Positions 47,248-55,732 of a stretch of DNA of 64,000 nucleotides are shown in pieces. Origin of the DNA: Streptomyces sp. AC550_RSS872 (GTDB lineage: Bacteria; Actinomycetota; Actinomycetes; Streptomycetales; Streptomycetaceae); contig NZ_JAGMUL010000005.1 in assembly GCF_019049285.1 (NCBI RefSeq), positions 124,001-188,000 of the forward strand, given 5' to 3'. Each line of letters starts with the position of its first letter. Positions within the stretch are counted from its first letter, which is position 1. The position numbers and the translations under genes are program-made. Under the pieces are notes generated by a model, which saw nothing but the letters and a program-made list of their open reading frames with translations, ran no database searches and was not told where the DNA came from.

Positions 47248-47772
47248 TCAGACGAGAGGGAGCAGCATGATCACGTCGTCCCGGTCGTCGCCCGGCCCGA
47301 CCCTGATGGCGCCCGGGATCCGGCCGACCTCCTTGTAGCCGCAGGAGCCGTAGAACCGCTCCAGGCCGAGGCCGCCCCGGCAGGTGAGCCGTACCGCCTC
47401 GATGCCGTCGAAGGTGCGGGCCGCCTGCTCGGCGGCCGTCAGCAGGTCGCGGCCGTAGCCCTTGCCATGGTGCCGGGGGTGCACCATCACCGTGTACAGC
47501 CAGGCCCAGTGGGTCATCAGCCGGTGGGTGTTGAAGGTGAAGAAGGCCGTCGCGGCCACCTCGCCCGCCTCGTCGTGCCCGACCAGCAGCCGGGTGCGGC
47601 CGTCGGCCATGGCCGTGAGGTGCTGAAGCAGCGACGGCCGGACCGCCTCCCGTGTCACGGGCGGTACGAAGCCGACGGCTCCGCCCGCGTTGGAGACGTC
47701 GGTCCACAGGTCGAGGACGCCGTCGCGCAGGGCGGGAGTGACGGCCGGGTCGAGTGTGAAAGTAAGGGACAC
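47248..47772 (-). CDS. GNAT family N-acetyltransferase
   Basis: 174 aa, GTG start. The acetyl-CoA-binding stretch is LYTVMVHPRHHGKGYGRDLLTAAEQAARTF near residue 90, followed by VRLTCRGGLGLERFYGSCGYKEVGRIPGA. The substrate is unknown. It lies 16 bp from the UdgX gene, in the same direction. Confidence 0.85.
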   Translation of the reverse strand: MSLTFTLDPAVTPALRDGVLDLWTDVSNAGGAVGFVPPVTREAVRPSLLQHLTAMADGRTRLLVGHDEAGEVAATAFFTFNTHRLMTHWAWLYTVMVHPRHHGKGYGRDLLTAAEQAARTFDGIEAVRLTCRGGLGLERFYGSCGYKEVGRIPGAIRVGPGDDRDDVIMLLPLV

Positions 47773-47788
47773 CGCGCCATCGTAACCA

Positions 47789-48451
47789 TTACGACAGGGC
47801 TCGTGCCGCCACTTTCAGATCGGAGACCAGCCCCTCGTACGCCGCCTTGCGGTCCGCGTCGTCCCGCGCCCGCAGCACCGACGACGGATGCACCGTGGCC
47901 ACCAGCTTCTCCGGCCGCCCGTGGACCTCCCGCTCCAGCACCGCCCCGCGCACCTCCCCGACCCGGAACGACGACCCCAGCAGCGCCTTGCCCGCGCTCG
48001 CCCCCAGCAGCACGATCAACTCGGGCTCGACGACGGCCAGCTCGGCGGCCAGCCAGGGGCCGCACGCCGTCATCTCGCGCAAGGTGGGCGCCTTGTGGAT
48101 ACGGCGCTTGCGGGGCTCGGCCTGCGTGAACTTGAAGTGCTTCACGGCGTTGGTCACATAGGCCTCGCCGGGGTCGATGCCGGCCTCCGCGAGGGCCCGG
48201 TCGAGCAGCCTCCCGGCAGGACCCACGAAGGGCTTGCCCTGCCGGTCCTCCTGGTCGCCGGGCTGCTCGCCGACGAGCATCACGCGTGCTTGCGTCGTCC
48301 CGGCGCCGAACACCGTCTGTGTGGCGTCCCGGTGCAGCGGACAACCCCGGCATTCGGCGGCGGCCCGGCGCAGGGCGGGAAGGCCGCGGGCCCCCTCCGG
48401 GACGAACGGTTCTGCGGTGTAGGCGTCCTCAGGCGCTCGGGTGGTCACCAT
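47789..48451 (-). CDS. udgX: UdgX-type uracil-DNA glycosylase
   Basis: 220 aa from the ATG at 48451 (MVTTRAPEDAYTAEPF). Family 4-like uracil-DNA glycosylase with cluster cysteines (ECRGCPLHRD). Motif 1 is GEQPGDQED leading to GKPFVGPAG at about 57-76. The insertion KRRIH at about 113-117 is the hallmark of UdgX, whose His forms a covalent bond with the DNA after uracil removal. HPSSVLRARD near residue 186 is the last motif. UdgX enzymes are known from Mycobacterium and Streptomyces. Upstream of the acetyltransferase gene. Confidence 0.92.
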   Translation of the reverse strand: MVTTRAPEDAYTAEPFVPEGARGLPALRRAAAECRGCPLHRDATQTVFGAGTTQARVMLVGEQPGDQEDRQGKPFVGPAGRLLDRALAEAGIDPGEAYVTNAVKHFKFTQAEPRKRRIHKAPTLREMTACGPWLAAELAVVEPELIVLLGASAGKALLGSSFRVGEVRGAVLEREVHGRPEKLVATVHPSSVLRARDDADRKAAYEGLVSDLKVAARALS

Positions 48452-48515
48452 GGCGTCCGAGTACCCGCCGCAGGGAGTCGGACCCATGTCGTCTGCGGGT
48501 GCGCAGGGGCTGGAC

Positions 48516-49679
48516 TCACACGCGCATGGGCTGCGGCGCCTCCCTGCGCGCCGGGTCCGGGCCGTCGTACTCCCGGATGATCTCGTAGCGCGTGTTCCGC
48601 TCCACCGGCCTGAAGCCCGCGTCCCGGATCAGGTCCAGCAGATCCTCACGGGTCAGCTTGTTCGGCGTGCCGTAGTTGTCGGCGTCGTGCGTGATCTTGT
48701 ACTCGACGACCGAGCCGTCCATGTCGTCGGCACCGTGCTGGAGGGCCAGCTGGGCGGTCTGGACGCCGTGCATCACCCAGAAGACCTTGACGTGCGGGAC
48801 GTTGTCGAAGAGCAGACGGGAGACGGCGAAGGTCTTGAGGGCCTCCGCGCCGGTCGCCATCTGGGTGCGCGCCTGGAGGCGGTTGCGTACCTTGCCGTCC
48901 TTCATGTCGACGAAGTCGTGCTGGTAGCGCAGCGGGATGAAGACCTGGAAGCCGCCCGTCTCGTCCTGGAGCTCACGCAGGCGCAGAACGTGGTCGACGC
49001 GGTGCCGCGGCTCCTCGATGTGGCCGTACAGCATGGTGCACGGGGTCTTCAGACCCTTCTCGTGCGCCAGGCGGTGGATCCGGGACCAGTCCTCCCAGTG
49101 GGTGCGGTGGTCCACGATGTGCTGACGGACCTCCCAGTCGAAGATCTCGGCGCCGCCGCCGGTCAGCGACTCCAGGCCCGCGTCGATCAGCTCGTCCAGG
49201 ATCTCGGAGGCCGACAGACCGCTGATCGTCTCGAAGTGGTGGATCTCCGTGGCCGTGAAGGCCTTCAGGGAGACGTCCGGGAGGACGGCCTTCAGCTCCC
49301 GCAGCGAGCGCGGGTAGTAGCGCCAGGGGAGGTTCGGGTGCAGGCCGTTGACGATGTGCAGCTCGGTGAGGTTGTCCGACTCCATCGCCTTGGCGAGCTT
49401 GACGGCCTCCTCGATGCGCATCGTGTACGCGTCCTTCTCCCCCGGCTTGCGCTGGAAGGAGCAGTACGCGCAGGAGGCCGTGCAGACGTTCGTCATGTTG
49501 AGGTGCCGGTTGACGTTGAAGTGGACGACGTCACCGTTCTTGCGCGTGCGCACCTCGTGCGCGAGCCCGCCCAGCCACGCCAGGTCGTCCGACTCGTACA
49601 GCGCGATGCCGTCCTCACGGGTCAGCCGTTCACCGGCCCTGACCTTGTCCTCCAGCTCGCGCTTGAGCCCGACGTCCAT
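48516..49679 (-). CDS. mqnE: Aminofutalosine synthase (radical SAM)
   Basis: Second step of the futalosine pathway: joins 3-enolpyruvylbenzoate with the SAM-derived adenosyl radical. 387 aa. Radical SAM motif CTASCAYC (CxxxCxxC) near residue 67 after HLNMTNV; NGLHPNLPWRYY, EIHHFETISGLSA and LTGGGAEIFDWEVRQ are typical MqnE segments. I chose the ATG at 49679 (MDVGLKRELEDK), preceded by GAGAGG, over a longer Ser-rich reading upstream. From memory it corresponds to SCO4494. Confidence 0.95.
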   Translation of the reverse strand: MDVGLKRELEDKVRAGERLTREDGIALYESDDLAWLGGLAHEVRTRKNGDVVHFNVNRHLNMTNVCTASCAYCSFQRKPGEKDAYTMRIEEAVKLAKAMESDNLTELHIVNGLHPNLPWRYYPRSLRELKAVLPDVSLKAFTATEIHHFETISGLSASEILDELIDAGLESLTGGGAEIFDWEVRQHIVDHRTHWEDWSRIHRLAHEKGLKTPCTMLYGHIEEPRHRVDHVLRLRELQDETGGFQVFIPLRYQHDFVDMKDGKVRNRLQARTQMATGAEALKTFAVSRLLFDNVPHVKVFWVMHGVQTAQLALQHGADDMDGSVVEYKITHDADNYGTPNKLTREDLLDLIRDAGFRPVERNTRYEIIREYDGPDPARREAPQPMRV

Positions 49680-49738
49680 GCCCACACCTCTCTCCGACGA
49701 CACCGACGATGTCTCCGACGACTTCGACAACCGTACGT

Positions 49739-50194
49739 CTAGACCTCTTCAGGCAGTTGCCCGACCCGGTTCTCCCACTTCGTGGAGAGCACGATCGTCG
49801 TACGGGTCCGGGAGACGCCCACGGTGCCGCTGAGCCGTCGGATGATCTTCTCCAGGCCGTCCACGTCGGCAGCGCGCACCTTGAGCATGTACGAGTCGTC
49901 ACCCGCGATGAACCAGCAGTCCTCGATCTCGCCCAGGTCCCGCAGCCGGTTCGCCACGTCCTCGTGGTCGGTGGCGTCGGAGAGCGAGATGCCGATCAGC
50001 GCGGTGACGCCGAGGCCGAGCGAGGCGGCGTCGACGGTGGCGCGGTAGCCGGTGATGACGCCGGCCGCCTCCAGCCGGTTGATGCGGTCGGTGACGCTGG
50101 GTCCCGACAGGCCGACGAGGCGTCCCAGCTCCGCGTAGGAGGCCCGGCCGTTCTCCCTCAGGGCCTGGATGAGCTGCCTGTCCACCGCGTCCAT
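49739..50194 (-). CDS. Lrp/AsnC family transcriptional regulator
   Basis: 151 aa from the ATG at 50194 (MDAVDRQLIQALRENGRASYAELGRLVGLSGPSVTDRINRLEAAGVI), a classic Lrp winged helix. The C-terminal RAM-type domain (ALIGISLSDATDHEDVANRL ... DSYMLKVRAADVDGLEKII) binds an amino acid or related metabolite. Located between mqnE and ubiX, so it may respond to the pathway's metabolic state, but that is only position-based. Confidence 0.92.
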   Translation of the reverse strand: MDAVDRQLIQALRENGRASYAELGRLVGLSGPSVTDRINRLEAAGVITGYRATVDAASLGLGVTALIGISLSDATDHEDVANRLRDLGEIEDCWFIAGDDSYMLKVRAADVDGLEKIIRRLSGTVGVSRTRTTIVLSTKWENRVGQLPEEV

Positions 50195-50296
50195 GCGATT
50201 CGAAGCCTTCCGCTGAAGAGTTCCAGAAGTGATGAGAGTCAATGACGAGAGGAAGTGATGAGGGGTACTGCGACTTCCCCCTCCTGTCGACCTGCC

Positions 50297-50971
50297 TTAT
50301 GTGCCGTGGCCCAGCTCGCCCTTCCACCGCCGGTACAGCCCGTGCTCGACGCCCGCCGCGTCCAGGACGCGTCCGGCGACGAAGTCCACGAGGTCCTGGA
50401 TGTGGGTCGCGCCCGCGTAGAAGCCCGGAGACGCCGGTACGACGCTGGCGCCGGCGTCGTCCAGTGCGACGAGATGCCGGAGGGTCTGACCGTTCAGCGG
50501 GGTTTCCCGTACGGCCACGACCAGCTTGCGGCGTTCCTTGAGGGTGACGCTCGCCGCGCGCTGGAGGAGGTCCTTGGACAGCCCGAGCGCGACGCCCGCG
50601 ACACAGGCCGTCGAGGCGGGCACGATGAGCATGCCCTTGACGGGGTACGACCCGGACGACGGCCCGGCCGCGAGGTCCCCCGCGCTCCAGTGCCGTACGC
50701 CGGCGATGTCGACCTCGAAGGCCCCGGGCTTGCCGTCGGCCCCGCGGGACAGCCATTCCCGCAGGTCGGCCTCCCAGTGGGCGTCGCGGAACGGGATCCC
50801 CGTCTCGTCGAGCAGCGTGAGCCGTGACGCCCTGCTGACGACCAGGTCGACACTCTCCCCGGCGGCGAGGAGCGCGCGCAGCACCGCGGCGGCGTATGGA
50901 GTGCCGGAAGCGCCGGACACCCCTACGATCCAAGGCGTACGCGGCGTCTCTCCTGGCTTGACTGGGTTCAC
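50297..50971 (-). CDS. UbiX-family flavin prenyltransferase
   Basis: Makes prenylated FMN, the cofactor of UbiD decarboxylases. 224 aa, GTG start at 50971. FMN-binding features: WIVGVSGASGTPYAAAVLRAL near the N-terminus and IVPASTACVAGVALGLSKDLLQRAASVTLKERRKLVV with LVALDDAGASVVPASPGFY later. The UbiD-family partner lies about 1.7 kb away beyond mqnP, and both act in the late futalosine steps. From memory it corresponds to SCO4492. Confidence 0.93.
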   Translation of the reverse strand: MNPVKPGETPRTPWIVGVSGASGTPYAAAVLRALLAAGESVDLVVSRASRLTLLDETGIPFRDAHWEADLREWLSRGADGKPGAFEVDIAGVRHWSAGDLAAGPSSGSYPVKGMLIVPASTACVAGVALGLSKDLLQRAASVTLKERRKLVVAVRETPLNGQTLRHLVALDDAGASVVPASPGFYAGATHIQDLVDFVAGRVLDAAGVEHGLYRRWKGELGHGT

Positions 50972-51063
50972 GACACCGAGCCTATCCGGCGTCGCGGGGT
51001 GGGAACCGACCAAGGGTGGCCGGGCGTTCCCCGTTTGGGGACGAGTTGGACGGTGGGGTTGCC

Positions 51064-51687
51064 ATGCGGGGTACGTGGGGTGCGGAGCGCGAGTGGTCGC
51101 GAGGTGAACGCGCGCTGACAGCGGCCAAGCTGATGCTGGGCTGGGTCGCGCTGCTGTGGCTGCTGGAAGTGGCCGACGTGGCCAGCGGACACGCCCTCGA
51201 CGGCTTCGGCATCGTCCCGCGCACCCCGTCCGAGCTGGTGGACGTCGTCCCGGCGTCCTTCATCCACTTCGGCTTCGCCCATGTCGCCGCGAACAGCGTG
51301 CCGCTGCTGGCCCTCGGGTTCCTCGCGGCCCTCGGGGGCATACGCCGGTTCGCCGCCGTCTGCGCCCTGATCATCGTCGCGGACGGCCTCGGGGTGTGGC
51401 TGATATCGCCGTCCGGCACCAACACCGCGGGCGCCTCCGGCCTGATCTTCGGCCTCTTCGGCTTCCTCCTGATCACCGGTTTCGTGGAGCGCCGCCCGCT
51501 CGGCGTCCTGGTCGGCCTCCTGGTCGCCGCCATCTGGGGCGGCACCATGCTGGCAGGCCTCGCCCCGACCCAGTCCGGCATCAGCTGGCAGGGGCATCTG
51601 GTGGGGCTGGCGGCGGGCGTTGCGGCGGCGTTCGTCCTGCGCCGCCGGGCAGCCGGGCCCGCCCTCAGGACCGGGGGCGGGCTTTAG
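51064..51687 (+). CDS. Rhomboid family intramembrane serine protease
   Basis: 207 aa with about six hydrophobic helices. The family loop FIHFGFAHVAANSVPLLALG is present, the catalytic Ser is in GASGLIFGLFGF (near residue 126) and the catalytic His in SWQGHLVGLAAG (near 178). It cleaves within membrane helices; the substrate is unknown. The ATG at 51064 (MRGTWGAEREW) is chosen because it gives the normal length. It is transcribed against the flanking menaquinone genes, so it interrupts that cluster. Confidence 0.9.
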   Translation: MRGTWGAEREWSRGERALTAAKLMLGWVALLWLLEVADVASGHALDGFGIVPRTPSELVDVVPASFIHFGFAHVAANSVPLLALGFLAALGGIRRFAAVCALIIVADGLGVWLISPSGTNTAGASGLIFGLFGFLLITGFVERRPLGVLVGLLVAAIWGGTMLAGLAPTQSGISWQGHLVGLAAGVAAAFVLRRRAAGPALRTGGGL

Positions 51688-51724
51688 GGCCGACGGACGT
51701 CGGTCAGACCGTCAGACCCCGGAC

Positions 51725-52627
51725 TCAGACCGTCAGCCCCCGGAGCAGGAGATCAAGCAGCGCACACACGAACAGGGCGATCCCGATGAACCCGTTGACG
51801 CTGAAGAACGCCCTGTTCAGACGGGACAGGTCATGCGGCCGCACGATCGAGTGCTCGTACCCGAACGCGGCGGCGATGATCAGCAGGCCCAGCCAGAAGA
51901 GCGCGCCCGCGTCCGTGGCGAGGGCGTACCAGACGAACAGGGCCGTCGTCACCGCGTGACAGACGCGCGCGCCCCAGATCGCCGCCGGGATGCCGAAGCG
52001 GGCCGGGACCGACATGACGCCGATCTCGCGGTCGGCCTCGACGTCCTGGCAGGCGTAGATCAGGTCGAAGCCGCCGATCCAGATGCCCACCGCGAGGCCG
52101 AGGATCACCGCGTCCCAGGACCAGGACCCGGTGATCGCCAGCCAGCCGCCGACCGGGCCCATCGCCTGGGCGAGGCCCAGGATGGCCTGGGGGAAGTTCG
52201 TGAACCGTTTGCCGTAGGGGTAGACCACCATCGGGATCACCGCGATGGGGGCGAGGGCGAGGCAGAGGGGGTTCAGCAGCGCCGCCGAGCCCAGGAAGAT
52301 CACCAGCGCGATCAGGGCGCCGGTCCAGGCGTGCCGGACCGACATCGCGCCGGTCACCAGCTCGCGGTGGGCGGTGCGCGGGTTCCGCGCGTCGATCTCG
52401 CGGTCGATGATCCGGTTGACCGCCATGGCGAAGGTCCGCAGGCCCACCATGCAGATGGTGACCAGCAGCAGCCGGCCCCAGTGGATGTTCCTGTCCCACT
52501 GGAACATGGCCGTCAGCGCGGCGATGTACGCGAAGGGCAGCGCGAACACCGAGTGCTCGATCATCACGAGGCGCAGGAACGCCTTCGTACGTCCTGGCTG
52601 CGGGATCGCGGCGGAGGCGCTGCTCAC
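51725..52627 (-). CDS. mqnP: Menaquinone biosynthesis prenyltransferase (UbiA superfamily)
   Basis: Attaches the polyprenyl chain to the naphthoate ring in the futalosine pathway. Membrane protein of 300 aa with about nine helices. The two prenyl-diphosphate motifs of UbiA enzymes are NRIIDREID near residue 70 and DVEADREIG near residue 195. The GTG at 52627 overlaps the stop of the UbiD-family gene by 4 bp, so prenyltransferase and decarboxylase are coupled. From memory it corresponds to SCO4491. Confidence 0.94.
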   Translation of the reverse strand: MSSASAAIPQPGRTKAFLRLVMIEHSVFALPFAYIAALTAMFQWDRNIHWGRLLLVTICMVGLRTFAMAVNRIIDREIDARNPRTAHRELVTGAMSVRHAWTGALIALVIFLGSAALLNPLCLALAPIAVIPMVVYPYGKRFTNFPQAILGLAQAMGPVGGWLAITGSWSWDAVILGLAVGIWIGGFDLIYACQDVEADREIGVMSVPARFGIPAAIWGARVCHAVTTALFVWYALATDAGALFWLGLLIIAAAFGYEHSIVRPHDLSRLNRAFFSVNGFIGIALFVCALLDLLLRGLTV

Positions 52628-54081
52628 AGGCCGTACTCCTTCCACCGGCGGTCGACCTTCGCCGCCGTCTCCGGGTCGGACTCCACCATGTCGGGCCAGC
52701 CGCCGTCGCGGGTGTAGCCCTCCTCGGGCCACTTCTTCGTGGCGTCGATGCCCGCCTTGCCGCCCCAGAACTGCTGGTAGGAGGCGTGGTCGAGGTGGTC
52801 CACCGGACCCTCGACCACGGTCAGGTCGCGGGCGTAGTCCGTGTTGCCGAGCGCCCGCCAGGCGACCTCGTGCAGATCGTGCACGTCGCAGTCGGAGTCG
52901 ACCACCACGATCAGCTTGGTCAGGGACATCATGTGCGCGCCCCAGATCGCGTGCATCGTCTTCTGCGCGTGCTTGGGGTACTTCTTGTCGATCGAGACGA
53001 TCGCGCAGTTGTGGAAGCCGCCGGCCTCGGGCAGGTGGTAGTCCACGATGTCCGGGACAATGATCTTCAACAGGGGGAGGAAGAAGCGTTCCGTCGCGCG
53101 GCCCAGCGGTCCGTCCTCCGTCGGAGGCCGGCCCACGACGATCGACTGGAGCAGGGGGCGCCGGCGCATCGTCACGCAGTCGATCTTGAGGGCGGGGAAG
53201 GGCTCCTGCGGCGTGTAGAAACCGGTGTGGTCACCGAAGGGACCCTCCGGCAGCATCTCGCCGGGCTCCAGCCACCCCTCCAGCACGACCTCCGCCTGCG
53301 CCGGCACCTGCAACGGCACCGTCTTGCAGTCCACCATCTCGATTCGCTTACCCGAGACGAACCCGGCGAACAGGTACTCGTCGATGTCACCGGGAAGCGG
53401 CGCGGTGGAGGCGTACGTCACGGCGGGCGGGCATCCGAAGGCGATGGCGACCGGCAGCCGCTCTCCCCTCCTCGCCGCCACCTGGTAGTGGTTGCGGCTG
53501 TCCTTGTGGATCTGCCAGTGCATGCCGATGGTGCGCTTGTCGTGGCGCTGGAGGCGGTACAGCCCGAGATTCCGTACGCCGGACTCCGGGTCCTTGGTGT
53601 GGGTGAGCCCCAGGTTGAAGAAGGAGCCGCCGTCCTTGGGCCAGGTGAACAGGGCCGGGAGCCGGTCCAGATCCACCTCGTCCCCGTGCAGCACGACCTC
53701 CTGCACCGGCGCGCCCGACGACTTCACCTTCTTCGGCGGCACGTGCGTCATCGCGCCGAGCTTCCCGAAGGCCTCGCGGACGCCGACGAAACCGTGCGGC
53801 AGCTCGGGCTTGAGCAGCCCGCCGATCTTGTCGGAGATGTCGCCGTACGACTTCAGGCCGAGCGCCTTCAGCAGCCGCCGGTCGGTGCCGAAGACGTTCA
53901 TCGCGAGGGGCATCGAGGAGCCCTTCACGTTCTCGAAGAGCAGCGCGGGACCGCCGGACTTCTGGACCCGGTCGACGATCTCCCCGACCTCCAGATACGG
54001 ATCGACCTCAGCCTTGACGCGCTTGAGGTCACCTTCGCGCTCCAGTGCCCTGAGCAGGGAACGAAGATCGTCGTAAGCCAT
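52624..54081 (-). CDS. UbiD-family menaquinone biosynthesis decarboxylase
   Basis: Decarboxylates the prenylated naphthoate using prenylated FMN made by UbiX. 485 aa, normal length. Typical stretches: FENVKGSSMPLAMNVFGTDRRLLKALG, LPALFTWPKDGGSFFNLGL, GMHWQIHKDSRNHYQ and EGPFGDHTGFYTPQEPFP, the last bearing catalytic acidic residues. ATG at 54081 (MAYDDLRSLLRALEREGDLKRVK). It precedes mqnP in the operon. From memory it corresponds to SCO4490. Confidence 0.94.
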   Translation of the reverse strand: MAYDDLRSLLRALEREGDLKRVKAEVDPYLEVGEIVDRVQKSGGPALLFENVKGSSMPLAMNVFGTDRRLLKALGLKSYGDISDKIGGLLKPELPHGFVGVREAFGKLGAMTHVPPKKVKSSGAPVQEVVLHGDEVDLDRLPALFTWPKDGGSFFNLGLTHTKDPESGVRNLGLYRLQRHDKRTIGMHWQIHKDSRNHYQVAARRGERLPVAIAFGCPPAVTYASTAPLPGDIDEYLFAGFVSGKRIEMVDCKTVPLQVPAQAEVVLEGWLEPGEMLPEGPFGDHTGFYTPQEPFPALKIDCVTMRRRPLLQSIVVGRPPTEDGPLGRATERFFLPLLKIIVPDIVDYHLPEAGGFHNCAIVSIDKKYPKHAQKTMHAIWGAHMMSLTKLIVVVDSDCDVHDLHEVAWRALGNTDYARDLTVVEGPVDHLDHASYQQFWGGKAGIDATKKWPEEGYTRDGGWPDMVESDPETAAKVDRRWKEYGL

Positions 54082-54170
54082 GGGGTCAAGTATCCCCGAG
54101 CGGCTACCCTGGCCATTGACCCGGGGGCCCGAACCCCCGGCACCGACGACCGTTTCGCTGGAGAGGGCCC

Positions 54171-54512
54171 ATGCTCCGGGTGCTGATGTTCCTCGTGCCA
54201 CTGGCGCTGAGCGTGTACGCGTTCATCGACTGCATCAGCACGAAGGAGGACGACATCCGCCACATGCCCAAGCCGCTCTGGGCGATCCTCGTCCTGCTCT
54301 TCCCGCTCGTCGGCTCGGTCTCCTGGCTCATCGCGGGCAAGAAGCGCAGCCCGGCCGCCGAGGGCTGGTCCGGTGTACGGGACCGTCAGCGCGAGCGCCG
54401 GCAGTGGGTGGCTCCCGACGACAACCCCGAGTTCCTGAAGTCCCTGGACGAGGACGACGACAAGAGGGACGACAAGAGGAAGGACGACGGGCCGAAGCGC
54501 GACGAGCCCTGA
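54171..54512 (+). CDS. PLD nuclease N-terminal-domain (PLDc_N) small membrane protein
   Basis: 113 aa. Two helices ([19 protein letters not shown] and [21 protein letters not shown]) separated by [12 protein letters not shown] make up the PLDc_N domain, seen at the N-terminus of cardiolipin synthases and alone in many actinobacterial proteins. The tail is highly charged ([14 protein letters not shown]). No catalytic phospholipase D domain follows, so it is not itself a synthase. Confidence 0.85.
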   Translation: MLRVLMFLVPLALSVYAFIDCISTKEDDIRHMPKPLWAILVLLFPLVGSVSWLIAGKKRSPAAEGWSGVRDRQRERRQWVAPDDNPEFLKSLDEDDDKRDDKRKDDGPKRDEP

Positions 54513-54638
54513 CGCGGCCGTCCCGACGGGCCCAGCGCTCCCAACTCTCCACGACAGCCTCACAGTTGACCGCGGATACCCGCTTGCACCGGGCGCCACC
54601 TTGAGTAGTTAATGACCATCAGGCAGTGATGGGCATCA

Positions 54639-54660
54639 GTGATGGGTTGTCATCACCCAT
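54639..54660. promoter_or_regulatory. Nested inverted repeats upstream of the DUF6232 gene
   Basis: GTGATG-GGTTGT-CATCAC (54639-54656) and ATGGGT-TGTCATC-ACCCAT (54642-54660) are two overlapping perfect 6-bp inverted repeats. A direct repeat CAGTGATGGG occurs at 54624-54633 and 54637-54646. Located 16-50 bp upstream of the start, probably an operator for an unknown regulator. Confidence 0.5.
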
Positions 54661-54675
54661 ACCTCAGGGGGACCT

Positions 54676-55281
54676 ATGGAGAGAGTCGAACCGCCCGGAC
54701 ATCACGACATACCGCCACCGCCCGCCGTACCGCCGCGGGCGGCGACCGCGGTCGACCTGCGGGTCGGCAGGCGGCTGCTGTGGGTCGACGGGGCCGCGTA
54801 TCCGCTGGAGAACGTCACCCGCGTGTACACCTACACGCTCACGCCCCGGCGCAAGGAAGCCACCCTGCTCTTCCTGAAGCGCGTGGGGATCATCCTGTCG
54901 GTGGCGTTCGCCCTGACGATCCTCGGCGGCCTCACGAGCATCGCCAGCGAGGGCGCGGGCGGCACGATCCTCACGTTCGTCTGGCTGGGTGCGCTGGCCG
55001 CGCTGGCCTTCAGCATCGTGGAGCTGGTGTCCGTCCTCACGGCGCCCTCGCAGTACGTCCTGGCCGTCGAGACGGCAGGCCCGTCCATCGCCATGGTCAC
55101 GAGCGCCGACCCGCGCCAACTGGACCAGCTCGTCGGCTCGATCGTGCACGCGATCGAGAACCCCGAGGTGGAGTTCCAGGTCAGGGTGGACCGGCTGATG
55201 GTCAATCCCCGTAACTACTACTTCGGAGACAACGTCAACATGTACGGCGGCACGGGCAACGTGGGGGTGGCGCACGCGTGA
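54676..55281 (+). CDS. DUF6232-type membrane protein with C-terminal YYFGD motif
   Basis: 201 aa, CAGGGGG ribosome site upstream. The N-terminus is Pro-rich; VDLRVGRRLLWVDGAAYPLENVTRVYTYTLTPRRKEA is the DUF6232-like start. Two hydrophobic segments (VGIILSVAFALTILGGL and TFVWLGALAALAFSIVELV) follow near residues 70-125, then a soluble stretch, and the end carries NYYFGDNVNMYGG followed by TGNVG. That motif recurs at the start of the next gene product, and the two genes overlap by 4 bp. Function unknown; see findings. Confidence 0.75.
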   Translation: MERVEPPGHHDIPPPPAVPPRAATAVDLRVGRRLLWVDGAAYPLENVTRVYTYTLTPRRKEATLLFLKRVGIILSVAFALTILGGLTSIASEGAGGTILTFVWLGALAALAFSIVELVSVLTAPSQYVLAVETAGPSIAMVTSADPRQLDQLVGSIVHAIENPEVEFQVRVDRLMVNPRNYYFGDNVNMYGGTGNVGVAHA

Positions 55282-55346
55282 GCGGCGACAACTACTACTT
55301 CGGCGACAGCGTGACCATGCACGGCGGCCGGGACAACGTCGGCATC
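55213..55346 (+). repeat. Direct repeat encoding the shared YYFGD motif
   Basis: Copy 1 (55213-55269, end of the DUF6232 gene) and copy 2 (55290-55346, start of the next gene) lie 77 bp apart and encode NYYFGD(N/S)V(N/T)M(Y/H)GG followed by xxNVG. Thirteen of 18 aligned residues are identical. The DNA copies share their first 14 bases exactly and differ mostly at synonymous or nearby positions. Confidence 0.75.
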
Positions 55347-55637
55347 GACAAGAGGCAGACGGTGTCCGGCGACGCGTCGGAGGCGTCCGCCGAGATGCTG
55401 TCGGCGGTCCAGGAACTGCTGCGGCTGGTCGAGGAACTGCGCACCCAGGTCCCGGCCGCCAGTGCCCGGACCATCGAGGACGCCGTGCCGGCCATCAGCC
55501 CCGACACCGAGGCGCAACCGCAGGACCGGCACCGCGCCCTGATGGCCATCGCGGGCATCGCCGCGACGGTGGGTGCGGTGGGGCAGCCGGTCCTGGAGGC
55601 GGTCAACAGGGTCCTCGGGCTGCTCGGCGGTCAGTAG
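55278..55637 (+). CDS. Small protein with N-terminal YYFGD motif and glycine-rich C-terminal helix
   Basis: 119 aa, GTG start overlapping the DUF6232 stop by 4 bp. Residues 1-22 (MSGDNYYFGDSVTMHGG, then RDNVG) repeat the motif found at the end of the preceding protein. The middle is an amphipathic helix (SAEMLSAVQELLRLVEELRTQV), and the C-terminus (ALMAIAGIAATVGAVGQPVL, then EAVNRVLGLLGG) is a hydrophobic, small-residue helix. No known domain recognised. The adjacency of two proteins sharing a motif of this kind suggests they assemble together. Confidence 0.7.
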   Translation: MSGDNYYFGDSVTMHGGRDNVGIDKRQTVSGDASEASAEMLSAVQELLRLVEELRTQVPAASARTIEDAVPAISPDTEAQPQDRHRALMAIAGIAATVGAVGQPVLEAVNRVLGLLGGQ

Positions 55638-55732
55638 AACGCCTGCCCGGCCCGGCAGCCACTCCGGCCGCCGAGCCCGCTCGCCCCCTTTCCGCCGTTG
55701 CCCCCGCCCGCCCGTCACTGGAGAGTGAGGGC

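Noticed and set aside
54171..54512. Cardiolipin synthase
   Set aside because: Only the N-terminal membrane domain is present; no HKD phospholipase motifs.
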